29,842 bases of DNA from a virus: positions 1 to 29,842 of IMG/VR virus record IMGVR_UViG_3300028678_000171; one strand, given 5' to 3'. The notes under the pieces were generated by a model, which did not search any database, was not told the origin of the DNA, and was given only the letters and a program-made list of their open reading frames with translations. The position numbers and the translations under genes were made by a program. Positions 12,835 to 21,000 of the stretch are shown piece after piece (the stretch's first letter is position 1; each line of letters opens with the position of its first letter).

Positions 12835-15077
12835 TTTCCTGTGTTCTTCTTACTTGAAAGATATTGTTCTAATAGTTTAGCAGCATCCAACATAACATCA
12901 TTACGAACGGATTCATCGGTATTGGTGTAATATGAATTATCCTCTATGTTTACAAAACTGGCGGTTTCAGCCGGGTTGTTTTGGAATTGAGGATCGACAT
13001 AATCACCATCCGGAACATCCGTTGGGTCTTTGTCGGATTGCTTTACCGAACATTGGCAATTCCAATCGCTTGGCGGCATGTGATCATCCCACCATGGATG
13101 ATTGAACGGTAATATAGTACCGACGTATTTTAAGTGCGATTCGCGCTCATTGGCTGCCGTACTTTCAACGTATTCCAAATTAGGGTACAGGTGTAAGGTT
13201 TTTTCATAACCCTTCAAATTAGCCGCTATACGAGCCGAACGAACAGCTTGATTGTATTCGGTCTGTAACCATCTACCATCATATTTTTCGGATACCTGCA
13301 ATGCCAGTTTTTTAAACTGACTGAATGAACGCAATTTTCCATTTTCATCGGTCAATAATGCAACTATCTCTTTTGTTTGCAGATGGTTTTTAAAGGCAGC
13401 AAAAACAGCCGTATTATTTTTAAACCTATCAACAAATTCGGAATCATCTACCGTCTTTAATGACGTGTCGATTCCAGCCTGCAACTTGTTATTTGTAACG
13501 TCAAACAGATTTTTGTTTATCAGTTCGTTGCGCTTTTCTTCGTCATCATACAACTCACGAATAGCCCGTTTTATCAGATCATTGATGTTGATGGTGTCAG
13601 ATAAGTCCAACTCAGAACCCCTCCGCGCTTCGCGCTCGTCCCCTTCGGAAGGGGACATCTTAATGTTTGTGGTTATATTGTTGTTCGATTTCTCGTTCAA
13701 GTTTGCCCGGCTCCCCAGCGTCCGGGCGTTTGCGAAAAAATCAACAATCCCCCGAATGAATTTATTTTCGGTGTCAGAAAGTTTGGCGGTTGGCTTAACC
13801 CCTCCGCTACGCTTGTCCCCTTTTTTCAAGGGGTCATTTGGGGACGGTGGTGACTTTGGCGACTTGTCAGGTACAGGCGGAATATCAACCGGTGGAACAT
13901 CAGTTGGTGGAACGTCCGTAGGCGAAACGGGTGCAGGTGAAGCAGCTTTTCGGGCTATAACATCTGTACCTTTTGCTTCGGGTATTCCGAACTTTTTCTG
14001 AAAATAATAAGCCGGGATTTCGATGATGTCAGATAGTGAAACTAATTCGTCAACAGTAAGGTCTTTGAGTGCTTTAGGGAAAACAAACGAACCACCATGT
14101 ACTTTGAATCCACGGGCTTCGAGTATTGGTTTTACTTTTTTATTCAGAATCCGTTGTACAAAACGCATGTCCTGTTTGTTGACTTCATCTTCTACATCCT
14201 GATGTACTTCGCTCTGCGAACGACTTGAACCGTCGAGTGTAGTCATTGTATTACTCAGGACCGTTACTAACATAGCCTCTTTGAGCTCCGACATAAAGTC
14301 TTTGTAAATAGACGAATTAGTAGAACGTCCATTGTCGGCCATCTCAACGTCCGTTTCTTTCGGAACGACCATACTGGCAGCAGCACCCTGTTCTTTGAAA
14401 GCCTGCTCTAACTGTTTGCGCGCTTCCTGATCGTAGATGCTATATTTACCAATTCGCTGAGGCATTCCAAAGAGTTCGACCATTTGTGCCCAGTCGGAAA
14501 TACCACCCCTCATCATGATGACGTAGGGAGCTGCACGAAGCAATAAACCGTACTTATCTTTACGGTCGAGTACTTCGACAATGTTTTGAAGTGATTCGTA
14601 AGATATGGAACCGTCGATGTCATTTTGCATGACAGCCACTGTTTTAGTAAGTGGACGTATGTGTTTGCGTGGAACGCTAAAAACCTGTAGTCCGTCGGAA
14701 AAATCTAATTGAATCAACGAAACCCGTTGAAAAATTGCCATTAGTATTTCATGTAGTAAATACTCGAAATCGTCGGTGTCGATGAGGTCGATTATTTCCT
14801 GTACTTCAGTTCCGTCGGCTAACTGGAACGTAAGATCGGAAGATGTAACCGCCCTGATGCGACGTTCTACGGCATCCCAAAGACGACCGTCGGTAAGTAT
14901 TCCTTCATACAAATCATACAGCAATGTCCACCGGTCCATTTCGGCGCTTTGAAGTGCGGTTTTCCACTTACCCATATCAAGCAGTTGCCTAACTACTCTG
15001 TTTACGGATATCTGATTTATAATTATACCCTGCGGTGCTTTCTCCGTTGGAACTAAGTCTACTTTATTTTTAGCCAT
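12831..15077 (-). CDS. Portal (DUF935, gp29-like) fused to Mu F-like head protein
   Basis: This 748-residue protein joins two functions that are separate genes in Mu. Residues ~1-385 are a DUF935/gp29 portal (GILTDGRLWDAVERRIRAVT, MVELFGMPQRIGKY). A proline-rich linker at ~385-415 has repeated PTDVPP units. Residues ~590-715 match the Mu F minor head protein (YNQAVRSARIAANLKGYE, WWDDHMPPSDWNCQC). Two A-type palindromes are read through in frame, encoding ~415-427 and ~475-488. The first lies at the end of the linker; the second sits in a low-complexity stretch. The fusion would tether F to the portal ring. It lies 11 bases downstream of the gp36-like gene. Confidence 0.85.
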   Translation of the reverse strand: MAKNKVDLVPTEKAPQGIIINQISVNRVVRQLLDMGKWKTALQSAEMDRWTLLYDLYEGILTDGRLWDAVERRIRAVTSSDLTFQLADGTEVQEIIDLIDTDDFEYLLHEILMAIFQRVSLIQLDFSDGLQVFSVPRKHIRPLTKTVAVMQNDIDGSISYESLQNIVEVLDRKDKYGLLLRAAPYVIMMRGGISDWAQMVELFGMPQRIGKYSIYDQEARKQLEQAFKEQGAAASMVVPKETDVEMADNGRSTNSSIYKDFMSELKEAMLVTVLSNTMTTLDGSSRSQSEVHQDVEDEVNKQDMRFVQRILNKKVKPILEARGFKVHGGSFVFPKALKDLTVDELVSLSDIIEIPAYYFQKKFGIPEAKGTDVIARKAASPAPVSPTDVPPTDVPPVDIPPVPDKSPKSPPSPNDPLKKGDKRSGGVKPTAKLSDTENKFIRGIVDFFANARTLGSRANLNEKSNNNITTNIKMSPSEGDEREARRGSELDLSDTININDLIKRAIRELYDDEEKRNELINKNLFDVTNNKLQAGIDTSLKTVDDSEFVDRFKNNTAVFAAFKNHLQTKEIVALLTDENGKLRSFSQFKKLALQVSEKYDGRWLQTEYNQAVRSARIAANLKGYEKTLHLYPNLEYVESTAANERESHLKYVGTILPFNHPWWDDHMPPSDWNCQCSVKQSDKDPTDVPDGDYVDPQFQNNPAETASFVNIEDNSYYTNTDESVRNDVMLDAAKLLEQYLSSKKNTGK
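13617..13656 (+). repeat. CCCCTCCGC-type palindrome, copy A2 (inside portal fusion)
   Basis: Two nested palindromes: GCGC-TT-GCGC type at the left and CCCCTTCGGAAGGGG at the right, ending ACAT. Read on the - strand it encodes SPSEGDEREARRGSE-like sequence in the portal fusion. Confidence 0.8.
13799..13834 (+). repeat. CCCCTCCGC-type palindrome, copy A3 (inside portal fusion)
   Basis: CCCCTCCGCTACGCTTG then CCCCTTTTTTCAAGGGG, degenerated in the centre. Read on the - strand it encodes DPLKKGDKRSGGVK-like sequence just after the proline-rich linker. Confidence 0.75.
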
Positions 15078-15088
15078 TATAAATTTAT

Positions 15089-15514
15089 TTAAAACTGGTT
15101 ATCTCGTTTAGGATTTGAACTAAAAGTAATAAGATCGGTTTTTTGTTCCACAGGAAGAGGTGGAAGATCGGGTATGAATTCACCCCGTTGAACTCCTTTA
15201 AGCCATGATACAGCCCGGTTATATCTATCTTCCCGAATTGTCATACTTATATTTACATTACAAATATTGATAAAATGCCATACTGCAATGTCTTTTACAA
15301 AAATGATTAGCAGTGCATTTCGTGTATCTGTATCGTTATTTGTCGGCTTTGATTTAGCAAACTCGGTGGCAATATCAAAAGCAGATAGGTAACTTTTAGT
15401 TTCGACATACGCACCGTCGATAGCAGCCTGCAACATGGTTTCATCTCCATTGCTAATAGCTTCAATAGAATCAACGCCAAGGTGGGTTGTTATTTCGTCA
15501 GGACTAATGTACAT
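15089..15514 (-). CDS. DUF1320 / Mu gp36-like protein
   Basis: 141 residues. The N-terminus YISPDEITTHLG and the following helical pattern (LQAAIDGAYVETKSYLSAFDI, LLIIFVKDIAVWHFIN, YNRAVSWLKGVQRGE) fit the DUF1320/Mu gp36 family, a head-completion or connector protein. ATG at 15514. It lies 11 bases before the portal fusion on the same strand. The family fit is good; the exact structural role is inferred from Mu-type order. Confidence 0.75.
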   Translation of the reverse strand: MYISPDEITTHLGVDSIEAISNGDETMLQAAIDGAYVETKSYLSAFDIATEFAKSKPTNNDTDTRNALLIIFVKDIAVWHFINICNVNISMTIREDRYNRAVSWLKGVQRGEFIPDLPPLPVEQKTDLITFSSNPKRDNQF

Positions 15515-15555
15515 GATAGTTGATAGTTTACAGTTGATAGTTGAAAGTGATAGTT
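15515..15555. repeat. TGATAGTT tandem spacer
   Basis: Imperfect repeats of TGATAGTT (five recognisable units) fill the 39-base spacer between two - strand genes. Confidence 0.55.
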
Positions 15556-15940
15556 ATTTTAAGTCTTTAAATCGTTTATATATAATGTCAATACCTTTCA
15601 CTTCCATGTTGGTATAAGTAGGGTGTGAGTTTACGTGTCCCTGTGTGTCGTACAATTGTATTCCTACCATCTGAGAGACTTTAAGACCCGTACGAACGCC
15701 TTTGGTATGGTTGCGCCAGTATTGTATTTGTTTTCGGTTTAATGCCCTGTATTTACCTCCGATGAAATAAATATAGGTTCTCCGCCCTCCACTATTATAT
15801 GATACATGAAAAGTAGATGAGGCTAATTTCTCAGCCTGTTTAATGGCTTTTTCGAAATGATATCGGTTTCCTCTCCATTTGATAATTACCGTTGCGATAC
15901 GTGGAGCCAGCCACATAATAAATTTTTGTTGTGCGTTCAT
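15554..15940 (-). CDS. Hypothetical head-module protein
   Basis: From the ATG at 15940 the product is 128 residues, 19 bases after the terminase stop; the open frame upstream overlaps the terminase and is not likely used. The protein is strongly basic and aromatic (IIKWRGNRYHFEKAIKQAEK, RRTYIYFIGGKYRALNRKQI). I do not recognise it. Its place between large terminase and gp36-like gene suggests a head or packaging accessory, but nothing in the sequence proves this. Confidence 0.6.
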   Translation of the reverse strand: MNAQQKFIMWLAPRIATVIIKWRGNRYHFEKAIKQAEKLASSTFHVSYNSGGRRTYIYFIGGKYRALNRKQIQYWRNHTKGVRTGLKVSQMVGIQLYDTQGHVNSHPTYTNMEVKGIDIIYKRFKDLK

Positions 15941-15959
15941 GTGTGTTTTGAATTTGTAT

Positions 15960-17498
15960 TTAGTATCTGTTATTCCGTGATTTTCCGAATCCGGAAATAA
16001 GGCTTTCACCAGTTCCGGTAACGGATAATATTTTATTGTTGCAAATAAATACTCCACCTTCAATAGCATCAGGTCCATCGGCGGGGGCTTTCATGGTGGC
16101 GCTAAAAAGTTTAAATTGCTCTTTCAGGCGTTGCATGTGCGGATTATTTTCCTCTTTTATATTGAAGACTAATCTTCCGGTACGAACCAACATTTCTAAT
16201 CCGCCCTCTATACGACTAAACTTATCTGGTTTTTTACGTTCGTCGGGTATTATACCAATATGTCCGCGCTCAGCACCTTTGGTGTAAAACAGTGGCATAA
16301 ATACCTGTTCGAAGAAAGGACCCTGCAAGGTATTATTTTCGATGTAATTGTACACTTGTGTACGGTCTTTCACATAGTCGCGTATAAAGTAAAACCAGTC
16401 GACAAATTCATCATTAGTAACCCTATCAAGATAACCGGTGATGACATAAAACTTATTATCCAGGTATCCAATGAGCCAAAGAGCTTTTGTGGAATTCTTA
16501 CGTTCTCCTGTATTATTGCTTGGACTTGGGTCGGCATAGGCAACCAGAAAACGGAATTTATTTAAAGGCGGAATATCACTAAATGTGAGTTCTTTGAAAA
16601 CATCGCCCACAGAAATGGGATTATTCATGTATTCACCCTCGAATGCCATTGTACTCATGGTTGACCGAATGCGTTCAATATTTTCTTTGCTGTTCTTTTC
16701 CGGCCAAGAGCTTTCACCTTTCTTGTCGACAATATTGATAATATCAACTTTATCGGCTTTGGCACATGCACGTACTACGCAGCAATCATTTGCAATCTTA
16801 TTACCCAACCAAACTACCTGAAAAGGTTTAGAAATTGACCGAGTTGGATATACGGCTTTTTCGTACCATTCCCATCGCTTATCAATTACATCTTTATTGC
16901 GTACATCTTCGTCCGTGTCAATATCCGATATAATTATTTTATCGGGTCGTACTTCCTCGTTACGGCTTCCACGTGGTGATTGTCCGGCTCCAATAGCTAA
17001 AAAAGAAACTCCCTGTGTGGTTACAAAATCGCCCGATGACCAGCTTCCCGGATTCTGTTGAACGCCATAATCATTAATGATACGTTCGTTTCTTTCCAGA
17101 TTGATTTTAAAAGGTTCTAACAGGTTTTCAGCCTTATCATAACTATTTGAAATAAAAAGGATATTCCGTTTTACTCCGGTTAGCGTTTGATAAAGAGTAT
17201 TCATCATTTCCACCACATCCTTAGCAAGTTCGCGCGCCCACATACGTACTTCTATCCATTCGGGATTATCAAGTTCTCGCTTCGTTGCTGCTTTGTGAAA
17301 GGATGCTGCTGGTGCATAGCAGTATTTAGGAAAATAATATCGCTTCCATTCTTCGGGATTCGATTCTAATTTGGCAACACGTTTTTTTCGCTGATCTTCA
17401 CTTTCGTTTTGATCAGCTGATACTGATTCTAAGAAGTTGGAAAAATAAATATTCCAATCCTGAACAGCTTGTTTATCCATTGCCTTAGTTGCTGCCAT
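15960..17498 (-). CDS. Terminase large subunit (Mu gp28-like)
   Basis: 512 residues. The ATPase part has a degenerate P-loop WARELAKDVV (87-96), followed by strand NILFISNSYD and Walker B-like IIISDID (188-194) with acidic D192/D194. The nuclease part starts at FLVAYADPSPS, with the first metal-binding aspartate D323, and ends with DGPDAIEGG (D477 is a likely third acidic residue). It would package phage DNA headful from the integrated or transposed copy. The small terminase gene lies 2 bases upstream. The order small-large-portal is standard. Confidence 0.88.
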   Translation of the reverse strand: MAATKAMDKQAVQDWNIYFSNFLESVSADQNESEDQRKKRVAKLESNPEEWKRYYFPKYCYAPAASFHKAATKRELDNPEWIEVRMWARELAKDVVEMMNTLYQTLTGVKRNILFISNSYDKAENLLEPFKINLERNERIINDYGVQQNPGSWSSGDFVTTQGVSFLAIGAGQSPRGSRNEEVRPDKIIISDIDTDEDVRNKDVIDKRWEWYEKAVYPTRSISKPFQVVWLGNKIANDCCVVRACAKADKVDIINIVDKKGESSWPEKNSKENIERIRSTMSTMAFEGEYMNNPISVGDVFKELTFSDIPPLNKFRFLVAYADPSPSNNTGERKNSTKALWLIGYLDNKFYVITGYLDRVTNDEFVDWFYFIRDYVKDRTQVYNYIENNTLQGPFFEQVFMPLFYTKGAERGHIGIIPDERKKPDKFSRIEGGLEMLVRTGRLVFNIKEENNPHMQRLKEQFKLFSATMKAPADGPDAIEGGVFICNNKILSVTGTGESLISGFGKSRNNRY

Positions 17499-17500
17499 GC

Positions 17501-17953
17501 TTAAATCCTTTTTAAAACATGTTTAATAAAGTCATCGAAAACACTTGCCACTATTTTCGAATTTCCGGGATTAATAGGGCGAAGCCAGTTCAGCACACGT
17601 TTACATACTTCGACTATATCGGCAATGCTTGCCTCGGTTTCCATTGATTTAATGGCATTAGTCAATTTTCCGATTGTGTCTGCTTCTTTTGAATTGGCGA
17701 AACGGCTTCCCGGCTCGCGCCCCATTATATTAGTTGTCAACTCATCGAGTTGAGCATACAACCTGTTTAGTTGAGATTCGCGGGTAATAAGCATTGATTG
17801 TTTGAGCGTTTTCCACTTGCCAACCTCTACCCACTTATTAATGGTTACAGCAGAACAGCTAACCTTTTCGGCTATTTCTTTTTGCGTTAAGCTTCCTTTT
17901 AAATAGAGTTCTTTTGCCCACTCCTTTTTTTGGTCGTTTTTTAAATCTGACAT
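17501..17953 (-). CDS. Terminase small subunit-like HTH protein
   Basis: The ATG at 17953 (MSDLKNDQKKEWAKELYLKG) gives 150 residues; an upstream in-frame TTG is less likely. Residues ~20-45 are a helix-turn-helix (LTQKEIAEKVSCSAVTINKW) of the type found in small terminases of Mu-like phages (DUF1804/gp27-like). The C-terminal half is helical and would oligomerise. It is the first gene of the leftward operon and ends 2 bases before the large terminase start. Confidence 0.75.
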   Translation of the reverse strand: MSDLKNDQKKEWAKELYLKGSLTQKEIAEKVSCSAVTINKWVEVGKWKTLKQSMLITRESQLNRLYAQLDELTTNIMGREPGSRFANSKEADTIGKLTNAIKSMETEASIADIVEVCKRVLNWLRPINPGNSKIVASVFDDFIKHVLKRI

Positions 17954-18169
17954 TATGTCTTTATTAATTTGAAGCAAAATAACTGCTTTTAAGGCATACG
18001 ATAAAAAATACAGGACAAAATGGCAGTACTTTTTTGGTAGGTGATTTTTATAGAGTTTTTTTGCAGTGTAATTAAACAGACAGGGAAACTACTCCGATTT
18101 GATCATTTCCTAAATGGGGACAATTGGGACGGGGACGACAATTAAAAACCAATTAAACGACAATTAAAG
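17954..18169. promoter_or_regulatory. Divergent intergenic region between head operon and capsid/tail operon
   Basis: The 216 bases separate the start of the - strand terminase operon from the start of the + strand protease gene, so they should hold two outward promoters. I see AT-rich blocks but no clean TAnnTTTG box. Near the minus-strand start a TTATTTTG sequence is one base short of the consensus. A phage-encoded late activator would explain weak boxes. Bases 18116-18167 are a spacer repeat. Confidence 0.45.
18116..18167. repeat. GACAATT-type spacer repeat, copy E1
   Basis: Repeated GACAATT and GGGGAC units just before the protease gene; a related block precedes the spanin gene at 21592. 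Confidence 0.5.
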
Positions 18170-19171
18170 ATGGATGCAATACCATACGTAATATTAGATT
18201 CGAGTGTGCTGACAAATGGTATGCGTGTGATGGTAGATGGAGTTGACACAACCCAATTTGAAAAAAATCCGGTAATGCTATATGACCATAACGATTGGAA
18301 CTTACCACTTGGACGTTGGGAAAATATCAGAAAAGAAAACGGATTGCTATTGGCAGATGCTGTATTTGATGAAGGTGATACCGATGAACAAGTAAAACGA
18401 ATTATCGGAAAAGTATCACGCGGATTTTTAAAAGCATGTACGCCCGGACTTGTTGATTTGGAAGGTACAATTGATCCTATGTATGTATTGGATTGCCAAG
18501 ATGGACCTACAATAACGAGTTGTCGGTTACGTGAGGTATCAATAACGCCAATAGGGAAAAACTTTAATGCACTCAAACTTTATGACAAACAGGGAAAAGA
18601 GATTGAATATAAAGAAAACCCTACATTATTACTCTCCGATTTTATTGTATCACCAAAAATAGAAACAAAAATGGACAAAATTTATTTATCAAAACTGAAT
18701 CTAAGCGAAAAAGCGACAGATACGGAAATTGACACCGCAATTGGATTGCTTCTTTCAGATAAACAAAAAGCTGATGAACGCGCTACAAATGCAGAAACTG
18801 AACTTAATGCATTGAAACTTTCGGATAAAACAGCCAAGAAATCGGCTTTTGAGGCTGAACTGGATGTTGCGTTTAAAGATGGCAGATTGAGTGAAAAACC
18901 CGTAGGTGATAAACTTACACCAGTACGTGATAGTATGTTGAATTTATTCGACAAAGACCCTGAAGGAACGCACGCGATGTTGGGATCAATAGCGGTGCCT
19001 ACCAAGTTGGATGGTTTGCAATTGGGAGATAAAACAACCCAACGTGAGCAGCTTGAAAAAATGAGTTTTCAGGATATTGATAAGGCCGGAAAGCAATTGC
19101 TTTTGAAAGACAGTTACCCGGACTTGTATAAGATCAAGTTTAAAGAAGCTTACGGGAAAGAACCGAAATAA
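18170..19171 (+). CDS. Prohead protease fused to scaffold
   Basis: 333 residues. Residues 1-~150 look like an HK97-type prohead serine protease: H40 in MLYDHNDWNLPLGRW and S124 in REVSITPIGKNF are the expected catalytic His and Ser. Residues ~165-333 are charged and helical (KADERATNAETELNALK), typical of scaffold. An in-frame ATG at 18671 opens the scaffold part, echoing Mu, where the scaffold is the separately translated C-terminus of the protease gene. It is followed by the major capsid gene. Cleavage of scaffold and capsid N-termini is a family expectation. Confidence 0.8.
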   Translation: MDAIPYVILDSSVLTNGMRVMVDGVDTTQFEKNPVMLYDHNDWNLPLGRWENIRKENGLLLADAVFDEGDTDEQVKRIIGKVSRGFLKACTPGLVDLEGTIDPMYVLDCQDGPTITSCRLREVSITPIGKNFNALKLYDKQGKEIEYKENPTLLLSDFIVSPKIETKMDKIYLSKLNLSEKATDTEIDTAIGLLLSDKQKADERATNAETELNALKLSDKTAKKSAFEAELDVAFKDGRLSEKPVGDKLTPVRDSMLNLFDKDPEGTHAMLGSIAVPTKLDGLQLGDKTTQREQLEKMSFQDIDKAGKQLLLKDSYPDLYKIKFKEAYGKEPK

Positions 19172-19232
19172 CCCCTCCGCTTCGCTCGAATAACCCCTCC
19201 GCGCTTCGCGCTCGTCCCCTTAGGAAGGGGAC
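19172..19232 (+). repeat. CCCCTCCGC-type palindromes, copies A4a (partial) and A4b
   Basis: A truncated unit at 19172-19188 starts directly after the protease TAA stop. A complete unit at 19194-19232 follows, with the nested GCGC palindrome and CCCCTTAGGAAGGGG. Both begin after TAA. Confidence 0.8.
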
Positions 19233-19287
19233 AGATGTAAGGTATAAAGTGTAAAAAAAAGAAATAAACAAATAAAATTTTTAAGGT

Positions 19288-20340
19288 ATGAAAAAGATTG
19301 TTGCATTAATGTTTAACCTCGTTATTGGGGTAGTATTAGCTTCCGCAATGGGTGGAGGTGGAATGGTTGCACTTGGAATTGGTGGAGGTTTATCTCTCAT
19401 CAAATCGGGTGGTGAAGGTCTGCATATGGCCATCCAAAAAGAAATCTGGCAAAATGATATTATCGAAGCTTTGTGGGCTGATAATGCTTTTTTGAATTTT
19501 GCATTTAATGCAGATCAATATGTGTTGGCCGGTAAAGTGGTACATATCCCACAAGCAGGGACTTCCGTATCGGCAACTACAAATCGTTCAAGTTTGCCCG
19601 CATCGGTTACTATTCGTACAGATACCGAGATTAATTATTCGCTCGATGAAATAACCACCGATCCTATTTTAATTCCGAATGCAGATACTGTGGAGTTAAG
19701 CTATGATAAACGTAATTCAGTACTTGCTGATAGCAAACAAGCTATCTCTGAAAGCGCCGCATTGAATTTATTATTTAAATGGAATCCAACAGTAGCCGGA
19801 AATATTGCACGAACTACAGGAACCGCTGTAGCAGCTCATACAGATAGTGCTACCGGAAATCGTAAAGCCTTTTGTGTAGCCGATGTGAAAGCTGCTAACA
19901 AGCAGTTCAACAAATGGAATATTCCGACAACTGATCGTTATATGATTCTTGATGCTGACATGTATGATCAATTGATGAGTGATTTATCGGCAACTCAATA
20001 CAGGGACTTTTCGTCTTCTCTTGATCAGGCTAATGGTGTTGTAGGTAAATTGTATTCATTCAACATTATGCAACGGTCAAATGTAGCCCGCTATACTAAT
20101 GCAACTGTTCCCGTTCCCGTATCCTGGGCAACCGCAGGTGCAGCCACTCATAATGCTGCTGCCCTTGCATGGCATAAAAACTCTGTAGAACGTGCTTTGG
20201 GTATGGTAGATTTCTTTGAAAAACTGGGAGACCCAACTTACTATGGCGATATTTATTCTGCCCTGGTTCGTGTAGGTGGCCGTATTCGTCGCTCAGATGC
20301 CAAAGGTATTCTTGCCATTGTACAAGATACAGCCGCTTAA
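19288..20340 (+). CDS. Major capsid protein
   Basis: 350 residues, just downstream of the protease/scaffold and upstream of a strong terminator, as expected for the most abundant product. Central elements FNADQYVLAGKVVHIPQAG, IRTDTEINYSLDEITTDPI and the C-terminal FFEKLGDPTYYGDIYSALVRVGGRIRR fit a HK97-fold capsid family I associate with Bacteroidota phages. Unusually, the first ~40 residues look like a signal or membrane segment (MKKIVALMFNLVIGVVLAS, then Gly-rich). This is probably a propeptide removed by the protease. The family call is from context plus pattern. Confidence 0.8.
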   Translation: MKKIVALMFNLVIGVVLASAMGGGGMVALGIGGGLSLIKSGGEGLHMAIQKEIWQNDIIEALWADNAFLNFAFNADQYVLAGKVVHIPQAGTSVSATTNRSSLPASVTIRTDTEINYSLDEITTDPILIPNADTVELSYDKRNSVLADSKQAISESAALNLLFKWNPTVAGNIARTTGTAVAAHTDSATGNRKAFCVADVKAANKQFNKWNIPTTDRYMILDADMYDQLMSDLSATQYRDFSSSLDQANGVVGKLYSFNIMQRSNVARYTNATVPVPVSWATAGAATHNAAALAWHKNSVERALGMVDFFEKLGDPTYYGDIYSALVRVGGRIRRSDAKGILAIVQDTAA

Positions 20341-20360
20341 AAATATAAACCCGTGTGTGT

Positions 20361-20430
20361 AAAGGGGCGGGAATGATATTAGAGACAAGGAGTACCTTGT
20401 CTCTACGGAACCGCCCCTTTTTGTTTTTAA
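20361..20430 (+). terminator. Composite terminator after the capsid gene
   Basis: The outer 10-bp stem 20361-20370 (AAAGGGGCGG) pairs perfectly with 20411-20420, followed by TTGTTTTT. Its loop holds a second perfect 10-bp hairpin (20381-20390 with 20395-20404, loop AGTA) of the GAGACAAGG repeat type. It would limit read-through from the capsid gene into the lysis genes. Confidence 0.75.
20381..20409 (+). repeat. GAGACAAGG palindrome, copy C1
   Basis: AGAGACAAGG / CCTTGTCTCT with the trailer ACGGA. It shares its right end TTGTCTCTAC with copy C2 at 22190. Inserted in the terminator loop. Confidence 0.7.
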
Positions 20431-20469
20431 CCACGAATTATACGAATTAAAACGAATTACGCGAATAAA
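20431..20469. repeat. ACGAATTA-type spacer, copy D2
   Basis: Units ACGAATTA, ACGAATTAAA, ACGAATTAC, GCGAATAAA fill the space between terminator and lysozyme gene. Confidence 0.6.
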
Positions 20470-20470
20470 T

Positions 20471-20989
20471 ATGGCAAAGATAGATTCTCTTATTCCTATT
20501 GAATTTCACGTTGAAGGCGGTAAGGTTAATAATCCTAACGATAAAGGACGTGCAACAAACATGGGCGTTACGTTGGCCACATGGAAGAGCCAAGGATATG
20601 ACAAGGACGGTGACGGTGATATTGATGCTGATGATTTGAATTTGATTAATCACGCTGACGTAGTGAAAATCCTATCGACGTATTGGAACCGATGGCAAGC
20701 GGATAAAATCAACAATCAAAGTATTGCCAATCTACTTGTTGACTGGGTTTGGAATTCAGGTGCATGGGGAATTAAAAAGCCACAGATTGCGCTAGGTTTG
20801 GATCCTGATGGCGTAGTTGGTCCAAAAACGATAGTTGCTATCAACAGTGGTGATCAAAGCGAAATATTCAAAAAAATATGGATAGCCCGTAAAAACTTCT
20901 TTGAAGATATTTGTAAGCGTGATCCTAGTCAGTTGGTTTTTATCAAAGGTTGGATTAATCGGTTGAACTCATTTAAATTTCAAGCATAG
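20471..20989 (+). CDS. GH108-type endolysin with EF-hand loop
   Basis: 172 residues. The N-terminal motif HVEGG..NNPNDKGRATNMGVT is that of glycoside hydrolase family 108 lysozymes; E15 is the expected catalytic acid. The C-terminal part (GLDPDGVVGPKTIVAIN) is the peptidoglycan-binding_3 type domain. Residues 44-55 (DKDGDGDIDADD) form a canonical calcium-binding EF-hand loop inserted in the catalytic domain. It degrades peptidoglycan at lysis. It has no signal peptide, so it depends on a holin; a holin-like gene follows. Confidence 0.88.
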   Translation: MAKIDSLIPIEFHVEGGKVNNPNDKGRATNMGVTLATWKSQGYDKDGDGDIDADDLNLINHADVVKILSTYWNRWQADKINNQSIANLLVDWVWNSGAWGIKKPQIALGLDPDGVVGPKTIVAINSGDQSEIFKKIWIARKNFFEDICKRDPSQLVFIKGWINRLNSFKFQA

Positions 20990-21000
20990 ACCCCAAGCCC

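Noticed and set aside
13465-14001. 178-codon frame on the + strand within the portal gene
   Set aside because: Opposite-strand shadow of the portal/F fusion; its Gly/Thr-rich part mirrors the proline-rich linker and the palindromes.
20096-20434. 112-codon minus-strand frame under the capsid gene end
   Set aside because: Shadow frame that crosses the capsid terminator; no supporting motif or start context.
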